Translations under genes and position numbers: made by a program
Notes under the pieces: generated by a model
The model's input: the letters and a program-made list of their open reading frames with translations, nothing else
Database searches by the model: none
What the model was told of the DNA's origin: nothing
Part shown: piece by piece, positions 7,063 through 14,127 of the stretch
Position numbering within the stretch: the first letter of the stretch is position 1
How the letters are laid out: each line of letters begins with the position of its first letter
Assembly (NCBI GenBank): GCA_964600165.1
Contig: CAZRIP010000079.1
Coordinates: forward strand, 1 to 18,558
Origin: CAZRIP01 sp964600165
Lineage (GTDB): Bacteria; Elusimicrobiota; Elusimicrobia; UBA1565; UBA9628
Length of the DNA stretch: 18,558 nt
Reading direction: 5' to 3'

Positions 7063-8946
7063 TCAGCCGCCGAGCAGGCGGGTCAGGTGGAAGCCCGCGT
7101 AGGACAGCGCGTAGGCGATCGCGAAAAAGGTCGCAAACTGGATTGCCGGCCACTTCCACGTCCCGGTCTCGCGCCGGACGATGGCGATCGTCGACACGCA
7201 CTGCAGCGCGACCGCGAAAAAGAGCAGCAGGCTCACGGCCGTGGGCAGCCCGTAATGGCCGCGCAGCGCCTCGATGAGGCCCGTGCGCGCGCTGGCGTCG
7301 CCGCCGAGCGCGAAGATCGTGCCGAGCGTGCCGACGAATACCTCGCGCGCCGCGAGCGAGGATAGGACCGCGATCGCCACGCGCCAGTCGTAGCCGATCG
7401 GCTTGAAGACCGGCTCGATGACGCGGCCGACCATGCCGAGCGCGCTGTGCTCGATCTGCACGGCCGCGGCCGCGGCGGGCGCGAGGCCTTGCGTCAGCTC
7501 CGGATGGCGCGGGAACGCGGCGAGCGCCCACAAGACGAGCGCCACGCCGAAGATCACCTTGCCGGCGCGGCCGACGAAGTGCTCGCAACGCACGTAGACG
7601 TAGGGCACGAGCTCCTTGAGCTTCGGGAAGCGATAGGGCGGCAGCACGGTCGGCGGAGGCGGAGCGTCCTCGAACATGCCGGTGGCCTTGATCACGAGCG
7701 CGAGCGTCAGCGCCGTGGCGATCCCGAAGAGGTACATCCCCGCGAGCACGAGGCCCTGAAGGTTGATGCCGAAGAGACGGCCGGCCGGCACGAAGGCCGC
7801 GATGATGAGCGTGTAGACCGGGATGCGCGCCGAGCAGGTCATGAGAGGCGCCAGCAGGATCGCGGTCAGGCGCCGCTTTTCGTTGGGGATCGTGCGCGCG
7901 GCCATGACGCCCGGGATCGCGCAGGCGAAGCTCGAGAGGAAGGGGATGAACACCTTCCCGTCGAGGCCGAACGGCCGCAGCGCGCGGTCGACCATCGCGC
8001 CCGCTCTCGGAAGATAGCCGCTCTGCTCGAGGATGCCGATCAGGATGAAGAGGATCGCGATCTGCGGCAGGAACGTCACGACGGCGCCGACGCCCGGGAT
8101 GAAGCCGTCGCACAAGAAACTCTGGAGGATCGGGAAAGGCAGGCGCGCGCGCAGGGCGTCCGAGGCGACGGCGAGGCTGCCGGTCAGCAAGTCGCCGAGC
8201 GGCTTGCCGAGGGAGAATAAAGCCTGAAAGACGATGAACATCGTCGCGCCGAGGATCAACGGCCCGGCGAGCGGATGAAAGAGCCAGCGGTCGAGCTTGA
8301 TCGAGCGCTCGATCGTGGGCAAGAGCCGGCGGCGCGGGACGAAGACGCAGCGGTTGATCGCGTCCTCGGCCTGGCGCGCGGCGGCCTCATGAAGCTGAGC
8401 GAGCGCGGCGTCGGAGACGGGCGGCTCGGGCTTGGACTCCGGCGCGTCCGTCTCGAGAAAAGCCTCGAGGTCCGCGAGGCCGCGCCGGACCCGCGCCGCG
8501 ACCAGGAACACGGGCATCCCGAGCTCGGCCGCGAGCTTGCGGGAATCGATGCGGATGCCGTTGATCTCGGCCTCGTCGATCATATTGATGACGAGGGCGA
8601 CGGCGTAGCCGCGGGACTTGAGGCTCAGAGCCAGCCCGAGGCAGTTCTGCAGGTTGCTCGCCTCGCCGACGCAGAGCACGCGCAGCGGGCGGCCGGACGC
8701 GGCCGTCTCCTGGAGGAAGCCGAACGCGAGGCGCTCGTCCTCGGACGACGGCACGATCGAAAAAGTGCCCGGCAAGTCGACGATCTCGGCCTCGCGCTCC
8801 TTGAGCTCGAGCACGCCGACGGCTTTCTCGACCGTGCAGCCCGCGAAGTTGGCGACGCGCTGGCGCAGCCCCGTGAGGGCGTTGAAAAGCGTCGTCTTTC
8901 CGGTGTTGGGGCGGCCGGCGAGCGCGATGACCGGCCCGGAGGTCAC
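7063..8946 (-). CDS. feoB: Ferrous iron transport protein B
   Basis: FeoB is the inner-membrane Fe(II) permease with a cytosolic GTPase domain. The 627-residue product has G1 GRPNTGKT (11-18), G2 T38, G3 DLPG (57-60) and G4 NMID (121-124). Membrane segments follow, including the two Gate-type regions and the core motif around LLAPLMTCSARIPVYTL. The C-terminal segments AREVFVGTLG and LQCVSTIAIVRRETG are also typical. At this length it is shorter than E. coli FeoB (773 residues) but within the family range. GTG at 8946 is chosen because it overlaps the feoA stop (GTGA) and places the GTPase motif at the N-terminus; an upstream in-frame start at 9027 would add 27 residues encoded inside feoA. 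No feoC is visible. The stop abuts the GH84 stop in the palindrome TGATCA. Confidence 0.96.
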   Translation of the reverse strand: MTSGPVIALAGRPNTGKTTLFNALTGLRQRVANFAGCTVEKAVGVLELKEREAEIVDLPGTFSIVPSSEDERLAFGFLQETAASGRPLRVLCVGEASNLQNCLGLALSLKSRGYAVALVINMIDEAEINGIRIDSRKLAAELGMPVFLVAARVRRGLADLEAFLETDAPESKPEPPVSDAALAQLHEAAARQAEDAINRCVFVPRRRLLPTIERSIKLDRWLFHPLAGPLILGATMFIVFQALFSLGKPLGDLLTGSLAVASDALRARLPFPILQSFLCDGFIPGVGAVVTFLPQIAILFILIGILEQSGYLPRAGAMVDRALRPFGLDGKVFIPFLSSFACAIPGVMAARTIPNEKRRLTAILLAPLMTCSARIPVYTLIIAAFVPAGRLFGINLQGLVLAGMYLFGIATALTLALVIKATGMFEDAPPPPTVLPPYRFPKLKELVPYVYVRCEHFVGRAGKVIFGVALVLWALAAFPRHPELTQGLAPAAAAAVQIEHSALGMVGRVIEPVFKPIGYDWRVAIAVLSSLAAREVFVGTLGTIFALGGDASARTGLIEALRGHYGLPTAVSLLLFFAVALQCVSTIAIVRRETGTWKWPAIQFATFFAIAYALSYAGFHLTRLLGG

Positions 8947-9188
8947 GGCCGGACCGGCTGGGGCTCGACGACGATGCGATGGAGCAGCCGGGACTCGATC
9001 GCGAGGAGCTGGGGGCCGACCAGGCACTCCACGGGGTCGCGCAGGGGGAGCTTCAGGAGCTTGGTGACGGCCGCGCCCTCGCGCACGCCGAGGGCCGAGA
9101 GGCGGCAGCGCTCGGCCTCGGATAAGGAGAGAAATCCGCTGACGCGGACCGGAACCTCGAGCTCCACCTCGGCCAGGGTCATGGGCAT
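8943..9188 (-). CDS. feoA: Ferrous iron transport protein A
   Basis: FeoA is a small SH3-like cytosolic protein needed for FeoB function. The 81-residue product has the expected pattern: a central SEAERCRLSALGVREGAAVTKL, then DPVECLVGPQLLAIESRLLHRIVVEP, and is of normal family length. It is the first gene of a two-gene feoAB operon, overlapping feoB by four bases. Two starts are possible, ATG 9188 and ATG 9182. A candidate Shine-Dalgarno AAGG lies seven bases before the first. The promoter hexamer TATACT, however, sits directly against it, so a transcript could begin at about 9182 and use the second ATG without a leader. Confidence 0.92.
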   Translation of the reverse strand: MPMTLAEVELEVPVRVSGFLSLSEAERCRLSALGVREGAAVTKLLKLPLRDPVECLVGPQLLAIESRLLHRIVVEPQPVRP

Positions 9189-9217
9189 AGTATAGCCTTA
9201 TTGAGACTGAATTTCAA
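9189..9217 (-). promoter_or_regulatory. feoAB promoter, near-consensus -35 and -10
   Basis: Read on the minus strand, TTGAAA (9217-9212) and TATACT (9194-9189) are separated by exactly 17 bp, a strong housekeeping-type promoter. Transcription would be expected to begin about 6-7 bases beyond TATACT, near 9182-9183, which coincides with the second ATG of feoA. Confidence 0.65.
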
Positions 9218-9227
9218 TACCAATAAG
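9197..9227. promoter_or_regulatory. Inverted-repeat operator candidate overlapping the feoAB promoter
   Basis: The AT-rich patch holds nested dyad symmetry: CTTATTG (9197-9203) with CAATAAG (9221-9227), TATTGA (9199-9204) with TCAATA (9214-9219), and a central TGAA-T-TTCA (9208-9216). It covers the -35 box and spacer of the feoAB promoter, where an iron-responsive repressor of the Fur or DtxR type would be expected. It does not closely match the classical Fur box, so the regulator is unknown. Confidence 0.45.
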
Positions 9228-9253
9228 ACCGCGCGCGGCGCCTTTCCGGGCTA

Positions 9254-9315
9254 GGCCCCGCTTGCCTTTTTACTTCTGCGCATCCGTGCAAAGAAGTAAA
9301 AGAGGTCCCGGGGCC
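9254..9315. repeat. Nested inverted repeat able to form a long hairpin
   Basis: Outer arms GGCCCCG (9254-9260) and CGGGGCC (9309-9315) enclose GCCT (9264-9267) and AGGT (9303-9306). Inside these are TTTTACTTCT (9268-9277) and AGAAGTAAAA (9292-9301), then GCA (9280-9282) and TGC (9287-9289) around a TCCG loop. Spacing on both sides is the same to within a base. No U-run follows on either strand, so a standard intrinsic terminator is unlikely. It lies between the feoAB promoter and the TPR gene. It may be a small RNA gene, an operator or a mobile hairpin element. Confidence 0.6.
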
Positions 9316-9334
9316 AGCGACCTCGCCGTTTTGA

Positions 9335-9340
9335 TACTAT
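9335..9340 (+). promoter_or_regulatory. -10 candidate for the TPR gene
   Basis: TACTAT, within TTGATACTATTTG, ends eight bases before the ATG at 9349 and is one of the few AT-rich patches here. No -35 match is visible at normal spacing. If used, it gives a leader of only one or two bases. Weak evidence. Confidence 0.3.
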
Positions 9341-9348
9341 TTGTCCCG

Positions 9349-10317
9349 ATGGCCGCCCAAAACGACCTGGATCGAGCCGACGCGCTGCGCGGCCGAGGCT
9401 TTTTCACCCGCTCGGAGCCGCTTTACCTGCGCGCTTGGCGATGGGACGACCCCGAGCTCCGCATCGAGGCCGCCTTGGGTTTGGCGTCCGCCTTGCGCAG
9501 CCTCGCGCGGACGGTCGAGGCCCGCGTATGGGCCAAGAGAGGGCTCGCGCTCGCGCGAAGCCTCGCGCTTGCCGAGCTCGCCGAGGGGCTCGCGCTCGAG
9601 CTCGTCATGATCGACCGCGCCGATGGGCTGTACGCGAAGAGCATCCGGGAGTTGGCTCCGTTTCTCAAGCGCTTCAAGTCGCGCGGCGACTCGTCCGGCG
9701 AAGCCTTCATCCTCTGGGCGCTCGCCGGGGCGCGGCGCTTTTCCGGCGACCTCGCGGGCTCGGAGCGCGACTTTTGGGCCTCGCTGCGCGCGGCGCGGCG
9801 CGCCGGCGACGCGGCCGGCCAGGCGTACGCGCTCTTCGGCCTCGGCGGCGTCACGCGCGTGCGCGGCGACCTCGCCGCCTCGGAACGCCATTACCGGGAG
9901 GCGGGCCGCAGGCTCGCGCGCACCGACGACGTCTTCGGTCAGGCTTACGCGCTTTGCGGCTTGGCGAACTCGCTGCGCCAGCAAGGCCGCTACGGCGAGG
10001 CGCGCGGCCTCTACGAGCGCTCGCATCGTCTTTACTCCAAGATCGGCGATCGCGTGGACTTGGCTTACGTCGACTGGGGCCTGGGCAAGGTTTTTCTTCA
10101 GACCGGACGGCTCAAGGAAGCGGAGCGCCGCTTGCGCTTGGCGCTGGCCTCCTTTCGAGGGGGCCGCGAGTGGCGCGGCGTGGCGCTGTCGGAGCTCGCG
10201 CTGGCCGGGCTGCTGCACGCGACCGGCCGCACGCGCGAGGCCGAAGTACGTCACGCGCGCGGCGTCGCGGTCGCGCGCAAGGCCGGCATGCGCACGCATC
10301 TCGAATCCTTCACCTGA
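9349..10317 (+). CDS. Tetratricopeptide-repeat protein
   Basis: This 322-residue protein is mostly tandem TPR-like helical hairpins of about 40 residues, of the longer type seen in TPR_12 and regulator-associated arrays. Clear units include GDLAGSERDFWASLRAARRAGDAAGQAYALFGLG, GDLAASERHYREAGRRLARTDDVFGQAYALCGLA, GRYGEARGLYERSHRLYSKIGDRVDLAYVDWGLG and GRLKEAERRLRLALASFRGG. A weaker pair precedes them and one follows. There is no signal peptide, membrane segment or enzymatic motif, so it is probably a cytosolic protein-interaction scaffold. ATG 9349 is chosen over an in-frame start at 9262, because the upstream extension runs through the hairpin at 9254-9315 and does not resemble a protein domain. 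Its last eight bases overlap the end of the YfhO-family gene, which converges on it. No specific function can be given. Confidence 0.8.
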   Translation: MAAQNDLDRADALRGRGFFTRSEPLYLRAWRWDDPELRIEAALGLASALRSLARTVEARVWAKRGLALARSLALAELAEGLALELVMIDRADGLYAKSIRELAPFLKRFKSRGDSSGEAFILWALAGARRFSGDLAGSERDFWASLRAARRAGDAAGQAYALFGLGGVTRVRGDLAASERHYREAGRRLARTDDVFGQAYALCGLANSLRQQGRYGEARGLYERSHRLYSKIGDRVDLAYVDWGLGKVFLQTGRLKEAERRLRLALASFRGGREWRGVALSELALAGLLHATGRTREAEVRHARGVAVARKAGMRTHLESFT

Positions 10318-12229
10318 GCGCCCACAGCGCGAAGGACAGGCACGCCGCGGCGGCCAACGACAGCCCGAGGAGGAACGCGGGCTCCTCGAAGGAAAAGACG
10401 ACCTCATGGCGCCCCGCCGGGACCCTGACCGCGAGCTGGCGCTCGGGCGTCGACTCGATCGGGGCCGGGCGCGCGTCGATCGCGGCGGAAAAGCCCGCCT
10501 GCCGGAAGACGTTGAGGACTATGAGGCCGCTCGCGGGCGCGTCGACGGCGACGCGGGCCGAGTTGACTCCGAAAGCGACGGGCAGCGCCTCTCCGGGAGC
10601 CTCCCGGCGATACGCCATCGGCCGGGCTCCGGGAAGCTCGTAGACCGCGCGCTCCGCGTCGCGCGTGAGAGCGCGCGCGCCGGCGCGGCGAAGCACATCC
10701 GCGTAGCGCGGGAGGTCATCCGCCCCGACGACGAGCCAGCGCACGCCCCAGCGGCGCAAGCGCTCGGCGAAGCCGGGGGCGAGGACCTCCTCGTCGAGCA
10801 GCGCGTCCTCGTTGACGCCGTAGGCCTCGGCGAAGTTTCCCGCCGGGACGAGCGGATCGTAGCCCGCGAAGTGATCGAGGCCCCAGAGCGTGGCGTAGTT
10901 GAAGCCGAGCCCCGGGGCGTAGCGCGCCGGCGCGGCCGGGCGGCGTCCGAGCGAGGCGATCCGCGCTCCCCGGAGAAGCGGCGCGAGAGGCTCCGCCAGC
11001 GGCGGGCGGGCCGAATCGACGATGAGCCCTCCGGGCGAAGTCAGCGCGGCGACTAAAAACAGGTTCGCCGCCTGGAGGGCGCAGGCCAGGCGGGCCAGGC
11101 GCGCGGCGGGCTTCCAGCGCGAGAATCCCCGGGCGGACAGCAGGATCAGGGCGAATTGCGCGAAGAAGACGAGCTTGAAGTGGAAGCGGAAGCGGTTGAA
11201 GAGCGGGAGCAGATAGAGCGGGCGATCGAGGACTCCGAAGGCCCAGACAAGCGAGACCGCCGCGAGGGCGAGGGCGACGCGCGTCCAGCGCGGGGCTCGA
11301 GATGAAAAGGCCGGCGCCGCGCCGAGCGCCGCGAGCGCCGCGCCGCACCAGCCGAGATGCGCGCCCGGCCCGACGAAGCGCGAGGCGCCGCGCGCCAGCG
11401 GCCAGACGAGCCCGGCGAGCCAGGCGCCCGGCCTCGCGTCGTCGTTCGAGAACATCCGATAGGAGAGCGGGCCCGCGCGTCCGGCCGACCAGCGGACCTC
11501 GTAGAGCATCGGCAGCAGCAAAGGCGAAGCGAGCAGCGCCGTCAGCGGGAAGCTCAGCAGCCACGCGCGCGGCGCGCCGCGCTCGCCGGCCGTGAGGGCG
11601 AAGACGGATTCGAAGAGCACGCAGTAGACGAAGTACTCGGGATGGCCGGCGAAAAAAAGCAGCGCGCGCAGGGCGACGAGGACGGCCAGGTCGCGCGGCT
11701 TTCCGCGCTCGAGCGCTCTCAGCGAAAAGAGGATCAGCCAAGGCAGCAGCATCGCGGCCGGCGCGAGCGTGACCCAGAAGACGGCGACGAGGACGGCGGA
11801 CGGACACAGCCCCCAGCTGACCGCGGCGAAGAACGAGGCGTCCTCGGTCGCGCCCAGCCGTCGCGCGAGCAGGAAAGCTCCCGCCGCGCCCGCGGCCAGC
11901 TGCCCGACGACCAAGAGGTCGATCGCCGCGAAAAAGTGGCCGAAGAGGATGCGGCTGAGCGCCAGCGCCGCGTAAATGGGGGGATAAAGGACTCCGGTCT
12001 GCCCCGCGGCGAGATGCGGGATGCCCAGGAATTGGTGGAAGTTAAAGAGCGCGAGCGAGCCCTGGCGCAGCGCCCGCAAGTTATGGACGAAGAGCGGGAG
12101 GAAATCGTCGCGATTGTCGTCTTGGAGGAAGTAGTAGGGGCGGACCGCGTCGAGCGCCGCCAGCGCCAGCGCGACGACGGCGGACGCTCCCGCCGCCAGC
12201 CGCGCGTCAGATCTGGAAGTCTTCGCCAA
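10310..12229 (-). CDS. YfhO-family polytopic membrane protein
   Basis: This 639-residue protein has about a dozen hydrophobic segments and a soluble C-terminal region ending in a last membrane helix (FLLGLSLAAAACLSFALWAL). After the first helix comes YYFLQDDNRDDFLPLFVHNLRALRQGSLALFNFHQFLGIPH and then GVLYPP, the acidic first-loop pattern of YfhO and other GT-C-type lipid-linked sugar transferases. The later segment WGLDHFAGYDPLVPAGNF is also typical of YfhO proteins. B. subtilis YfhO has been linked to glycosylation of lipoteichoic acid; here, at the tail of an LPS operon, glycosylation of LPS or another envelope glycan is a reasonable inference. The start is uncertain: TTG 12229 overlaps lptB by 23 bases, and no ATG lies near. 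The 3' end overlaps the TPR gene tail-to-tail by eight bases. Confidence 0.8.
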   Translation of the reverse strand: MAKTSRSDARLAAGASAVVALALAALDAVRPYYFLQDDNRDDFLPLFVHNLRALRQGSLALFNFHQFLGIPHLAAGQTGVLYPPIYAALALSRILFGHFFAAIDLLVVGQLAAGAAGAFLLARRLGATEDASFFAAVSWGLCPSAVLVAVFWVTLAPAAMLLPWLILFSLRALERGKPRDLAVLVALRALLFFAGHPEYFVYCVLFESVFALTAGERGAPRAWLLSFPLTALLASPLLLPMLYEVRWSAGRAGPLSYRMFSNDDARPGAWLAGLVWPLARGASRFVGPGAHLGWCGAALAALGAAPAFSSRAPRWTRVALALAAVSLVWAFGVLDRPLYLLPLFNRFRFHFKLVFFAQFALILLSARGFSRWKPAARLARLACALQAANLFLVAALTSPGGLIVDSARPPLAEPLAPLLRGARIASLGRRPAAPARYAPGLGFNYATLWGLDHFAGYDPLVPAGNFAEAYGVNEDALLDEEVLAPGFAERLRRWGVRWLVVGADDLPRYADVLRRAGARALTRDAERAVYELPGARPMAYRREAPGEALPVAFGVNSARVAVDAPASGLIVLNVFRQAGFSAAIDARPAPIESTPERQLAVRVPAGRHEVVFSFEEPAFLLGLSLAAAACLSFALWALR

Positions 12230-12926
12230 GATAACGCTTTCTGGCGTTGGGGTCGTTGAGCAAGTCCTGGGACGCGCCGTCGAAGAGGATCTTGCCGTCG
12301 TAGATCAGATAGGCCCGCTCGATGATCGGCAGCGTCTCGCGGACGTTGTGGTCGGTGATGAGGATCCCGATGCCTTGCGCGCGCAGCTTCTTGATCATCC
12401 CCTTGAGCTCGCCGACGGTGATCGGATCGATGCCGACGAACGGCTCGTCTAGAAGGATCAGCTTGGGGTCGTGGATCATCGCGCGCGCGACCTCAAGCCG
12501 GCGCTTTTCTCCGCCGGAGAGAGTCCAGGCGTATTGGCGCCGCAGGTCCCAGAGCCCGAACTCCTCGAGGAGGTTCTTGACCCGGCGCATCTGCTCGAGA
12601 CGGCTGGAGATCGCGCGCTCGAGGACGGCGCGCAGATTTTCTTCCACGGTAAGATAGCGGAAGACCGTCGGCTCCTGGGCGAGATAGCCGAGGCCCCGGC
12701 GCGCGCGCTCGTACATCGGCTCGCCCGTCACGTCCGCGCCGTCGATGGCGATCTGCCCGCTTTCCGGGCGCACGAAGCCCGCGAGGCTGTAGAACGTCGT
12801 CGTCTTGCCGGCGCCGTTGGGACCGAGGAGCCCCACGATCTCGCCCGAGCCGACCGACAGCGTGATCCCCTTGACGACCTCGCGCTTGCCGTATATTTTG
12901 CGGATGTCGCGCGCCTCGAGCTTCAT
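12207..12926 (-). CDS. lptB: LPS export ABC transporter ATP-binding protein LptB
   Basis: LptB is the ATPase of the LptB2FG complex that extracts LPS from the inner membrane. The 239-residue product is of normal length. Visible motifs are Walker A GPNGAGKTT, a Q-loop region in LGYLAQEPTVF, the signature LSGGE followed by KRRLEVARAM, Walker B LILLDEPF, and the switch histidine in ITDHNV. FRYLTVEENLRAVLE is also characteristic of LptB. The start ATG overlaps the lptA stop (ATGA). The permeases LptF and LptG are not in this window. LivF-type amino-acid ATPases are similar, but the lptC-lptA context settles the call. Confidence 0.96.
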   Translation of the reverse strand: MKLEARDIRKIYGKREVVKGITLSVGSGEIVGLLGPNGAGKTTTFYSLAGFVRPESGQIAIDGADVTGEPMYERARRGLGYLAQEPTVFRYLTVEENLRAVLERAISSRLEQMRRVKNLLEEFGLWDLRRQYAWTLSGGEKRRLEVARAMIHDPKLILLDEPFVGIDPITVGELKGMIKKLRAQGIGILITDHNVRETLPIIERAYLIYDGKILFDGASQDLLNDPNARKRYLGEDFQI

Positions 12927-13618
12927 CGGGACCGCCCCTCGGTCCGCTTCTTGGCGAACTCGATCCAGCCGGCGGCGTGCCCGTCCGCGGAGACGGCGCG
13001 CTCGCGCTCGAAGGCGGCGATCGCGTCGGCCTTGACCGCTCCGCGCCACGCCCGGTCCTCGTCCTCGCCCTCCCAGGCCGCGCGCTTGACCAGGACCGGC
13101 CGGCCGCCCGAGAGGTCGAGCCGCGATCCGCCGCGGGAGTAGACCCCGCGGTCGCTCCAGGCCTCGAGCCGCGGACCCCAGACGTGCATCCCTTCGTCGA
13201 GCGTCACTTCCTCTTGGCCCAGCCACTCGGCGCGTCCCGCGTGCCCGAGATCGGGCTCGCCGTCGACGGGGACGCGCGTGAAGTCGACGCCGGAATCCGA
13301 GGTCAGGCGCCCGCGCCCGGTCTTTCGGTCCCAGGCCGCGCGCTCGCCGCTCGCCTTGACGACGTCTCCGGAGGAGAGGGCGTGCGCGAGGCGTACTCGG
13401 CCCCGCGCCTGCCAGAGGTCCGGCTCGTGCTTGTAGAGAGCCCAATCGGCGCGCAAATCGTCCGCGCCGGCGCGGTAGCGCACGTCGCCGGTGAACTCCT
13501 CGACGCGCTCGGGCGAGCGCGTGACCTTCCATTCCTTGCTCGTGACCGCCGCGCCGGCGACCGGCCCGGCCTGGCCGAGCGCGAGCGAAGGAAGCAGCGC
13601 GAGGGAGAGGACGATCAT
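12923..13618 (-). CDS. lptA: LptA/OstA-like periplasmic LPS transport protein
   Basis: LptA proteins form the periplasmic beta-jellyroll bridge that carries LPS between LptC and LptD. The 231-residue product begins with a short signal peptide (MIVLSLALLPSLALGQA). The OstA-like pattern follows: WKVTRSPERVEEFTGDVRYRAGADDLRADWALYKHEPDLWQARGRVRL, then a second similar stretch (VVKASGERAAWDRKTGRGRLTS). E. coli LptA is 185 residues, so this one has a somewhat longer C-terminal part. That part holds a further repeat-like segment (VWGPRLEAWSDRGVYSRGGSRLDLSGG) and a charged tail. Sequence similarity in this family is low; position between lptC and lptB is strong support. It overlaps both neighbours by ATGA. 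Confidence 0.88.
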   Translation of the reverse strand: MIVLSLALLPSLALGQAGPVAGAAVTSKEWKVTRSPERVEEFTGDVRYRAGADDLRADWALYKHEPDLWQARGRVRLAHALSSGDVVKASGERAAWDRKTGRGRLTSDSGVDFTRVPVDGEPDLGHAGRAEWLGQEEVTLDEGMHVWGPRLEAWSDRGVYSRGGSRLDLSGGRPVLVKRAAWEGEDEDRAWRGAVKADAIAAFERERAVSADGHAAGWIEFAKKRTEGRSR

Positions 13619-14127
13619 CGGGGCGCCTTGTCGAAGACCGAGCTCTGCTTGAAGACGCGAATCTCCGAGAGGTCCTTGTTCGCCTCGAGGCCCTTGCCGC
13701 GCATCACGCCGCCGGGCTTCTTGACGAGGACGTCCTTGTCGGTGCGGAATTTGCCGTTCTTTCCGTCGTATTTGAGCTCCTCGGTCGACAGCGTCGAGCC
13801 GTCGTCGAGGGACGTCGCCAGGACGCGGGAGCTCATCGTGACGTCATAAGTCCGCATGTCGACGACGCCCGTCTCGGCCGTCAGCGTGGAGGCGAGTTTC
13901 CCGTTCTTATAGATCTGGAGCTTGGGCAGTTCGAGATCCGACTCGTGATCGTCCTCGCGGAGCTCGGCGTGGGGCGCGTGAAGGTCCCAAAGGGGCTGGC
14001 CCTTGTTCGACTGGCTGAGCGAGAACCCCTCCACGGTCTGGCGCGGCCGTTCCAAGAGCGGCAGCCCTCCCTTGCGGCAAGCCGCCAAGGAGGCGAGGGC
14101 GGTCACGGCCAGGGCGGCGCTCCTCAC
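13615..14127 (-). CDS. lptC: LptC-like LPS transport protein, predicted lipoprotein
   Basis: LptC receives LPS from LptB2FG and hands it to LptA. The 170-residue product has an LptC/OstA-like fold pattern: VEGFSLSQSNKGQPLWDLHAPHAELREDDHESDLELPKLQIYKNGKLASTLTAETGVVD, then VLATSLDDGSTLSTEELKYDGKNGKFRTDKDVLVKKPGGVMRGKGLEANKDL. E. coli LptC is anchored by a transmembrane helix. This one instead has a lipobox, SLAAC with C17, so it is probably a lipoprotein. The start is GTG 14127, overlapping the zinc-ribbon gene's stop (GTGA). The end overlaps lptA by ATGA. Confidence 0.88.
   Translation of the reverse strand: MRSAALAVTALASLAACRKGGLPLLERPRQTVEGFSLSQSNKGQPLWDLHAPHAELREDDHESDLELPKLQIYKNGKLASTLTAETGVVDMRTYDVTMSSRVLATSLDDGSTLSTEELKYDGKNGKFRTDKDVLVKKPGGVMRGKGLEANKDLSEIRVFKQSSVFDKAPR

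Noticed and set aside
7447..9195. Long plus-strand open frames opposite feoB and feoA
   Set aside because: FeoB and FeoA motifs on the minus strand are unambiguous; the opposite frames are charged low-complexity shadows.
9254..9315. Hairpin as an intrinsic terminator for feoAB or the TPR gene
   Set aside because: It lies upstream of both genes and has no U-run after the stem on either strand.
9189..9348. Riboswitch or leader gene in the only longer intergenic region
   Set aside because: No known riboswitch core or small coding frame with a ribosome-binding site was recognised; the predicted transcription starts leave almost no leader.
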